This document shows positions 59,116 to 64,000 of a DNA stretch of 64,000 bases, in pieces. The notes beneath the pieces were generated by a model. That model was given only the letters and a program-made list of their open reading frames with translations. It did no database searches and was not told where the DNA came from. The DNA is from an uncultured Flavobacteriales bacterium (GTDB lineage: Bacteria > Bacteroidota > Bacteroidia > Flavobacteriales > Weeksellaceae), in contig CALJKL010000029.1 of assembly GCA_937973555.1 (NCBI GenBank), forward strand, positions 1 to 64,000, read 5' to 3'. Positions within the stretch are counted from its first letter, which is position 1. Each line of letters opens with the position of its first letter. Both the position numbers and the translations under genes were made by a program.

Positions 59116-60120
59116 ATGAAAAATTATACTTACAAAAACTTACTGGAAAATTTCGGTTCTAAATTTATTTTAGCAATTTCAGGAAGTTTACTTTTAGTTT
59201 CTTGCGGCGCTCAAATGGGTGGTTATACTGAGACTGATGGAGTTTATTACGATCCTAATAAAGATGTAATCCCTGAAGGAATAATGATGCCAGATCAAAA
59301 TGGAATGGATGAACCCTATACTTATGATAAAGATTCCTTAAATATTATAGAGCAAAACCAAAAAAATCAACAAGCTCAAAAAGACAAATACAAAAACTGG
59401 AGTGGCAATCAGTTACAGTCTGACTGGGGAAATTATGCTGGTTCTGAACAAAACTATTATTATAACAATTGGGGATATCCTTATTATTACGGAATGTCAC
59501 CTTATTATGGATGGGGAAATAGATGGAGTATTGGTTTTTCTTGGGGGTCTCCTTGGTATTATGGTTATAATCCTTATTATTGGGATTCTTATTGGGGAGG
59601 TTATTACCCAAATTATTACGGATATTATAGTCCATGGTATAGTCCATATTACGGATATTATGGATCTTATTATGGGTATAATCCTTACTATTATGGTGGA
59701 TATTATTCTAGACCATACTACTACAATTATAAAAGAAGCGGTGCTGATTCTGTAAACAGAGGAAATAATGGTTTCCAAAATAATTCTAGTGGTAATAACA
59801 GAGGTTTTAATAGAATGACTCCAAATACCAACCAAACTCCAAACAATTATAATAATAACGGTTTCAGAAGAAGTGGATTTGGAAATCCTAATCCAAACCA
59901 AAATACCATTCCAAACAATAATGCAACACCTTCTAACAGAGGTTTTAGAAGGTCTGCAGAAAATTATTCTTCTCCACAACCTTCTTATTCTGCTCCTAGA
60001 AATGATAGTTTTAGAAGTAGTGGCGGTTTTAACAGTGGTGGAAGCTCAAGTTTCGGAAGAAGTAGCTCTGGAGGTGGTTCTAGCTCTGGAGGCGGGGGCT
60101 TCAGAGGAGGATTTAGATAA
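59116..60120 (+). CDS. Tyrosine-rich low-complexity lipoprotein
   Basis: A signal peptide ends at a lipobox, LLLVSC (Cys30), so it is probably a lipoprotein at the outer membrane. Residues about 110-205 are almost entirely Tyr/Gly/Pro/Trp/Asn/Ser, with words such as NNWGYPYYYG, GWGNRWSIGFSWG and YYGYYGSYYGYNPYYYGGYYS. Residues about 205-334 are Asn/Gly/Ser/Arg-rich and end SSSGGGGFRGGFR. Both halves look intrinsically disordered and prone to phase separation or aggregation. A role in surface adhesion or matrix is a guess. The FadL-type gene follows 30 bases later in the same direction. Confidence 0.85.
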   Translation: MKNYTYKNLLENFGSKFILAISGSLLLVSCGAQMGGYTETDGVYYDPNKDVIPEGIMMPDQNGMDEPYTYDKDSLNIIEQNQKNQQAQKDKYKNWSGNQLQSDWGNYAGSEQNYYYNNWGYPYYYGMSPYYGWGNRWSIGFSWGSPWYYGYNPYYWDSYWGGYYPNYYGYYSPWYSPYYGYYGSYYGYNPYYYGGYYSRPYYYNYKRSGADSVNRGNNGFQNNSSGNNRGFNRMTPNTNQTPNNYNNNGFRRSGFGNPNPNQNTIPNNNATPSNRGFRRSAENYSSPQPSYSAPRNDSFRSSGGFNSGGSSSFGRSSSGGGSSSGGGGFRGGFR

Positions 60121-60150
60121 ATATAATAAAATCAATTTATTTCAATTAAT

Positions 60151-61587
60151 ATGATTAAAAAAGTTTCAATCATTGCTTTTCTTTCAATGGGAGCATTGTA
60201 TTTTGCACAAGATGTTTCTGTAATTAGAAATACATCAGATTTATATTCTAGTAATAATTTTGGAGGAACTACCAAATACAATTCTATGGCGGGTTCTATG
60301 GGGGCATTAGGTGGGGATTTGTCTTCTATATCTTCTAACCCTGCTGGAGTAGGTGTTTTTATAACAGGAGATTTGTCTGCAACATTAAGTGTTCAAAACA
60401 ATAAAAACAATTCTACCTTGTTTGGTAAATCTTTTGAATCTTCATACAGTAAGACTAATTTAGGGCAAATAGGAGCTGTAGTTTCTTTTAATACAGACAA
60501 TTCTTCTCCATGGAAATTTGTAAATCTTGCATTCAATTACAGTTCAAAAAATATTGATGATTATGTAAGAACTCCTGAAGCAAATGCTATTAAAGAGGCT
60601 ATTTCTTATACCAATTCTAGTAATGCTACCGTAAATGATAATCTGCTTTATAACGGACATGCATATGAAAGAACAGGTACAATGTCTAATATGACTATTG
60701 CTGTAGGAGGAAATTATGAATACAAGTTATATCTTGGTGGTTCTGTAAATATTAAAAATATAGATCTTCAACAATCTGATTTTTTTCAACTCAAATTGCA
60801 AAACCTAGGAGAAACTGCTTATTATGATAAACAATATACTCCTTATAGTGAGGTGGGTAATGGTATTTCAGCATCTTTCGGGGTAATTGGTAAGGTAAGC
60901 AACAACTTCAGATTAGGAGCTGCTTTAGAAACTCCTACCATTTGGACTATTCAGAGAGCTTATACAGAATATGGTTTAAATAATAGCAATGCTTGGGTTT
61001 CTGATGTTTTTAATGAAGACAGAAAATTGACTACTCCTATGAAGGCCACTTTGAGTGCCGCTTTTGTTGCCAATAAAAATTTTGCATTAAACATTGATTA
61101 TGCTTTAGGTCTTACCAAACCAAGATATAAAGAATATGGTGATGCAGAAAGACAACTTAATTCTTTCTTTTCATCTAACTATGAAAATGCTTCTGAGTTA
61201 AAAATAGGTGGTGAGTACAGACTAAACGGATTTAGGTTAAGAGCAGGTTATGCTACAGAAAAAAATCCGTTCAAAGCGGAGACTTTAATAGCGTTTAATT
61301 CTACAGGAACTTCAGGAAACTTTAATCTTACAAGTCCTTATATAGGTAAAAGAGAGACTTTGGCAGCCGGTTTGGGATATGATTTTAAATCCTTCTATGT
61401 AGATGCAGGATATCAAAATGTAACTGCAACCTATGATAACTCATTCTTTGGAGGAAAATATGCTGTTACGGCTTACAATGGTTTTTCTGTTACTGACGGA
61501 GATGGTGTTGATAATGGTTCTAGCATTGTATCTCAAGTTAAAAACACCAAATCTAATTTCTTTTTGACTATTGGTTGGAAATTCTAA
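60151..61587 (+). CDS. Outer-membrane transport protein, OmpP1/FadL/TodX family
   Basis: A 478-aa outer-membrane beta-barrel for hydrophobic compounds. The signal peptide (1-19) ends in ALYFAQ. The N-terminal hatch is typical: NSMAGSMGALGGDLSSISSNPAGVGVF, with the NPAG motif. The barrel strands follow and the C-terminus ends NFFLTIGWKF with a terminal Phe. Substrate (long-chain fatty acids or others) unknown. Probably co-transcribed with the tyrosine-rich lipoprotein upstream; a terminator follows. Confidence 0.92.
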   Translation: MIKKVSIIAFLSMGALYFAQDVSVIRNTSDLYSSNNFGGTTKYNSMAGSMGALGGDLSSISSNPAGVGVFITGDLSATLSVQNNKNNSTLFGKSFESSYSKTNLGQIGAVVSFNTDNSSPWKFVNLAFNYSSKNIDDYVRTPEANAIKEAISYTNSSNATVNDNLLYNGHAYERTGTMSNMTIAVGGNYEYKLYLGGSVNIKNIDLQQSDFFQLKLQNLGETAYYDKQYTPYSEVGNGISASFGVIGKVSNNFRLGAALETPTIWTIQRAYTEYGLNNSNAWVSDVFNEDRKLTTPMKATLSAAFVANKNFALNIDYALGLTKPRYKEYGDAERQLNSFFSSNYENASELKIGGEYRLNGFRLRAGYATEKNPFKAETLIAFNSTGTSGNFNLTSPYIGKRETLAAGLGYDFKSFYVDAGYQNVTATYDNSFFGGKYAVTAYNGFSVTDGDGVDNGSSIVSQVKNTKSNFFLTIGWKF

Positions 61588-61608
61588 GCGTCATATTTAT
61601 ATAAATAA

Positions 61609-61639
61609 AAATCCCGAAAATTTTTTTTCGGGATTTTTT
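61609..61639. terminator. Bidirectional intrinsic terminator
   Basis: AATCCCGAAAA / TTTTCGGGATT, 11-bp stem with a 4-base loop and A/T-runs, between convergent genes. Confidence 0.87.
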
Positions 61640-61656
61640 ATTTTCAAGAAATGAGT

Positions 61657-62343
61657 TTAGTGAGAATGAAAAAGATGATTGAGCAATGCTAAGGCTACAC
61701 CAGCAATAACGAGGAATAATTTTTGCCAATCCATTTTGTGATTTTTGTTGCTTTCGAAAATAATGACCGAAGAAATATGCAGAAAAATACCACCCACCAT
61801 AGCCAGAAAATAAGGCTGAAGGTTTCGGTCAAAATAATTCCCGAAAAATAATCCTAAAGGTGAAGCTAATGCAAATAAAACAATGATAAACCATGAAAAT
61901 TTATTAGCATTTCTCCCTAATAAAAAGGTGCCTAAAATAAAAGAAATTGGCAGATTATGGAATACGATTCCCAACAGATAAGGAGAAGAAAGATCTGTAA
62001 TATTAGCCAAAGGAATTCCTTCTAAAAAAGCATGGATAAACATCCCTACCATTAAAGCAACCGGAAGGATATTCTTTTCTTCATGATGATGAAAGTGACC
62101 GTGTTCGAAACCTTTGGTAAGATTTTCCAGAATCATTTGTAGCAAGACCCCACCAATAATCCAGATGCCTATATTATGATTGCCCGTTTGATATACTTCA
62201 GGAAAAACTTCACTCACACATACCGTGATGAGGAAGCCTGCACTTAAAATCAAAAGATTTTTGGCAAAAGTTTCACTCTTCCCAAGATGTTTGCCCAGCA
62301 AAACGCCTACAATTACGCTTAATATGAGTAGAATAATAATCAT
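61657..62343 (-). CDS. ZIP-family divalent metal transporter
   Basis: An inner-membrane zinc/iron permease (228 aa) with about 8 helices. The metal path motif in TM4 is HAFLEGIPLA and TM5 has HNLPISFILG. A histidine-rich loop, FEHGHFHHHEEK, at about residues 79-90 is typical of ZIP metal sensing or chelation. Substrate is probably zinc, but iron or manganese is not excluded. It is preceded by a methyltransferase gene on the same strand (5-base gap). Confidence 0.92.
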   Translation of the reverse strand: MIIILLILSVIVGVLLGKHLGKSETFAKNLLILSAGFLITVCVSEVFPEVYQTGNHNIGIWIIGGVLLQMILENLTKGFEHGHFHHHEEKNILPVALMVGMFIHAFLEGIPLANITDLSSPYLLGIVFHNLPISFILGTFLLGRNANKFSWFIIVLFALASPLGLFFGNYFDRNLQPYFLAMVGGIFLHISSVIIFESNKNHKMDWQKLFLVIAGVALALLNHLFHSH

Positions 62344-62348
62344 GATAA

Positions 62349-63092
62349 TTAGTTTTTAATGGTTCTTAAATAGAAAATACATCTTGGGGAAGTTTCTCTG
62401 TCAAACTCTTCCAGATGATAATTTCCCCATATTTTAATGGTTTCAAAACCTATGTTTTCAGCCAAAGAGGTAATCTCTTCTAAAGTATGCAGTTTTACCT
62501 TTTCAAAAAAATGGAATTTTTCGCCTTTATCTTCAAAGAAAATATCCTTGATAACGTGTTGGTTTTCAATTCTTTTTTTGATGTTAAAATCTATTCCTCC
62601 TTTATTGATCGTGGTTTCTTTTACTAAAGTGTTTTTTACAAACCTTTCATTCAGAAAATCCAGAATGAAAATTCCTTTTTCTTTTAAAAAATTATTAACC
62701 GATGAAAAAACTTGTCGGTCTTCTTCGTCTTCATCAAAATATCCGAAACTGGTAAAAAGATTGAACACCGCATCTACTTTTTCAGGGGCAATGGCGGGAT
62801 ATAATTCTTGGCGCATATCATGAACTTTAAACATTAAAGTTTCATTTTCAAAAGCCTTATTGTGTAAAATGCTTTCTTCGGATAAATCTACTCCCAAAAC
62901 ATCATAGCCCAATTGGTTCAGAAAAATAGAATGTCTTCCTTTGCCACAAGCCAAATCAATGATTTTGGAATGTAAAGGTAATTGCAGTGCTAAAGTGAGG
63001 TTTCTGATAAACGTCTTCGCTTCAACAAAATCTCTGTCTTTATAAAGGATATGATAATAGGGGGTGTTAAACCAATTTGCAAACCAACTCAT
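62349..63092 (-). CDS. Class I SAM-dependent methyltransferase
   Basis: A 247-aa methyltransferase. The SAM-binding motif is SKIIDLACGKGRHSIFLNQLGYDVLGVDLSEESI (about 37-70), followed by HDMRQELYPAIAPEKVDAVFNLFTSFGYFDEDEED. The type is common among small-molecule methyltransferases (methyltransf_11/25). Substrate unknown. It is likely co-transcribed with the ZIP gene, and the glycosyltransferase gene ends 30 bases upstream on the same strand. Confidence 0.93.
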   Translation of the reverse strand: MSWFANWFNTPYYHILYKDRDFVEAKTFIRNLTLALQLPLHSKIIDLACGKGRHSIFLNQLGYDVLGVDLSEESILHNKAFENETLMFKVHDMRQELYPAIAPEKVDAVFNLFTSFGYFDEDEEDRQVFSSVNNFLKEKGIFILDFLNERFVKNTLVKETTINKGGIDFNIKKRIENQHVIKDIFFEDKGEKFHFFEKVKLHTLEEITSLAENIGFETIKIWGNYHLEEFDRETSPRCIFYLRTIKN

Positions 63093-63122
63093 TCTACAAA
63101 ATTAAGAAAAGAGAATTAAAAT

Positions 63123-64000
63123 TTATTTTTTATGGAAATGTTTAGGAAAAGCATCTTCGGGCTTCATTCTCAAAACATTCAGTTTAAACCAAGATTCCAA
63201 AAATCCAAAACCGTATGAAAACATTTGAATATAAGTAGTAATAATGGCTTGAGCAGCTATGGCAATGCTCTTTGTTTTACTCCATGAATGAAAAAATAAA
63301 ACCATGGTGTATAGTCCATATAGAGCCAAAAGAAGACCGTTTTTAAGGAAAATATATTCTAAAATTCCTGCGACATAGCCCAATAAAAATAGGGCAGGAA
63401 ACCAAAACGTTGGTTTTACATAATTAGGATGCCTTTGATTAAGAATAGGTCTGGCACAACCAAACTGATAGACTTGTTTTGAGAATTTTCCCAAATCTGT
63501 TCTGCGTTTGTGATACACGCCAATATCATCAAAAAAAGCCGTTTGATAGCCGTTTTCCCAAATCGTCATCGACAAATCTGGGTCTTCTCCGATTCTCATT
63601 TCCGAAAAACCACCGATTTTCAAAAAGATATCTTTATTCACGCCCATATTGAAACTTCTGGGTTGAAACTTGCTAACCGCCTTTTTATTTCCTCTAATGC
63701 CCCCTGTGGTAAAAACCGAAGTCATAGAGTAGGAGATGGCTTTCTGCATGATATTGAAGCCTTCATGCGCCTTGTCAGCGCCACCAAAGGCAGCGCAATG
63801 GGTGTTTTCAAGATTTTTCTTGATGTTTTCTATGTAGTCTTTTTCTACAATCACATCACTGTCTACAAAAACCAACCAGTCGTTTTTTGCTTTTGCAGCC
63901 CCATAGTTTCGGGAAAGTCCGGGCCCGGAATTTTCTTTTTTGAAATATTGAATTTCCAGATTATTTTGGAAAGTCTCTACAGTAGGGTATAGTTCTACAG
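63123..64000 (-). CDS. Glycosyltransferase family 2 protein, truncated by the window edge
   Basis: The coding frame stays open from the stop at 63123 to the last base, so the true N-terminus lies beyond position 64000. Near the edge it reads VELYPTVETFQNNLEIQYF, then SGPGLSRNYGAAKAKNDWLVFVDSDV, the GT2 DxD region. A central AFGGADKAHEG and a conserved FNMGVNKDIFLKIGGF, IGEDPDLSMTIWENGY (catalytic ED) follow. The C-terminal half has three or four membrane helices (FWFPALFLLGYVAGILEYIF and others), as in processive or membrane-anchored GT2 enzymes. An apparent start at 63875 is an internal TTG, not the gene start. Confidence 0.9.
   Translation of the reverse strand, partial: VELYPTVETFQNNLEIQYFKKENSGPGLSRNYGAAKAKNDWLVFVDSDVIVEKDYIENIKKNLENTHCAAFGGADKAHEGFNIMQKAISYSMTSVFTTGGIRGNKKAVSKFQPRSFNMGVNKDIFLKIGGFSEMRIGEDPDLSMTIWENGYQTAFFDDIGVYHKRRTDLGKFSKQVYQFGCARPILNQRHPNYVKPTFWFPALFLLGYVAGILEYIFLKNGLLLALYGLYTMVLFFHSWSKTKSIAIAAQAIITTYIQMFSYGFGFLESWFKLNVLRMKPEDAFPKHFHKK

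Noticed and set aside
59497..59979. Antisense frame opposite the tyrosine-rich lipoprotein
   Set aside because: Its Ile/Ser/Val repeat composition is the complement of Tyr/Asn-rich codons; the lipobox protein on the plus strand explains the DNA.

Overview
The window reads as chromosomal DNA of a low-GC member of the Bacteroidota, class Flavobacteriia, most like Chryseobacterium, Cloacibacterium and other Weeksellaceae. Four things support this. Many genes carry the Bacteroidota promoter -7 element TAnnTTTG, often with TTTG or TTG 18-21 bases upstream. LpxC and FabZ are fused. The type IX secretion regulator PorX and a GldI-like lipoprotein are present. Families largely confined to this phylum (DUF4294, MnmD, YtxJ) also occur. 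Genus-level placement is inference. I saw no tRNA, rRNA, CRISPR array or insertion sequence, and no gene-free stretch longer than 300 bases.

Layout. 1-3.9 kb: two unrecognised co-directional genes, one very large, cut from their left-hand context. 3.9-9.7 kb: transaldolase-like enzyme, pseudouridine synthase, bacilliredoxin YtxJ, a Crp-type regulator, a small GNAT enzyme, both subunits of a 3-oxoacid CoA-transferase and an M42 aminopeptidase. 9.7-15.3 kb: DUF4294 and S1/P1 nuclease, Nudix, MnmD, IlvE, then two lipoprotein prolyl isomerases. 15.3-19.6 kb: a Xre/RES toxin-antitoxin pair with a visible operator, Nif3, a coiled-coil protein with a degenerate zinc ribbon, and KdsA. 19.7-30.4 kb: TonB-dependent receptor, MATE, TatC, KdsD, RecQ, a glycosyltransferase and dihydrolipoyl dehydrogenase. 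30.5-31.3 kb: a lone secreted protein between repeat-like ends that looks like an inserted cassette. 31.4-41.8 kb: PLP decarboxylase, CvfB-like protein, TyrA, alanine dehydrogenase, TsaE, a P-type ATPase and PorX. 41.9-49 kb: HD hydrolase, LpxD, LpxC-FabZ, LpxA, EF-P, a second LpxD-like protein and SucD. 49-64 kb: an outer-membrane barrel, a nitroreductase and ABC exporter operon, GrpE-DnaJ, MntH with an operator, DUF937-OmpA, ProS, a tyrosine-rich lipoprotein, a FadL-type porin, ZIP, a methyltransferase and a truncated glycosyltransferase.

Functional themes. KdsA and KdsD (Kdo supply) and LpxD/LpxC-FabZ/LpxA (lipid A) give much of the outer-membrane lipid pathway. PorX, the GldI-like isomerase and many signal-peptide proteins point to a gliding/type IX secretion lifestyle. 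Metal handling is represented by MntH, ZIP and an unassigned P-type ATPase.

Most notable observations. (1) Several intergenic gaps are filled by degenerate arrays with a strict 7-bp period; one array fills the 108-bp tatC-kdsD gap except for 3 bases. (2) Three unrelated proteins (the DUF164-type coiled-coil protein, RecQ and DnaJ) have each lost zinc-binding cysteines their families normally keep. (3) A single-gene cassette-like insert lies at about 30.5-31.3 kb. (4) An unclassified 957-residue protein and its partner sit at the left edge.
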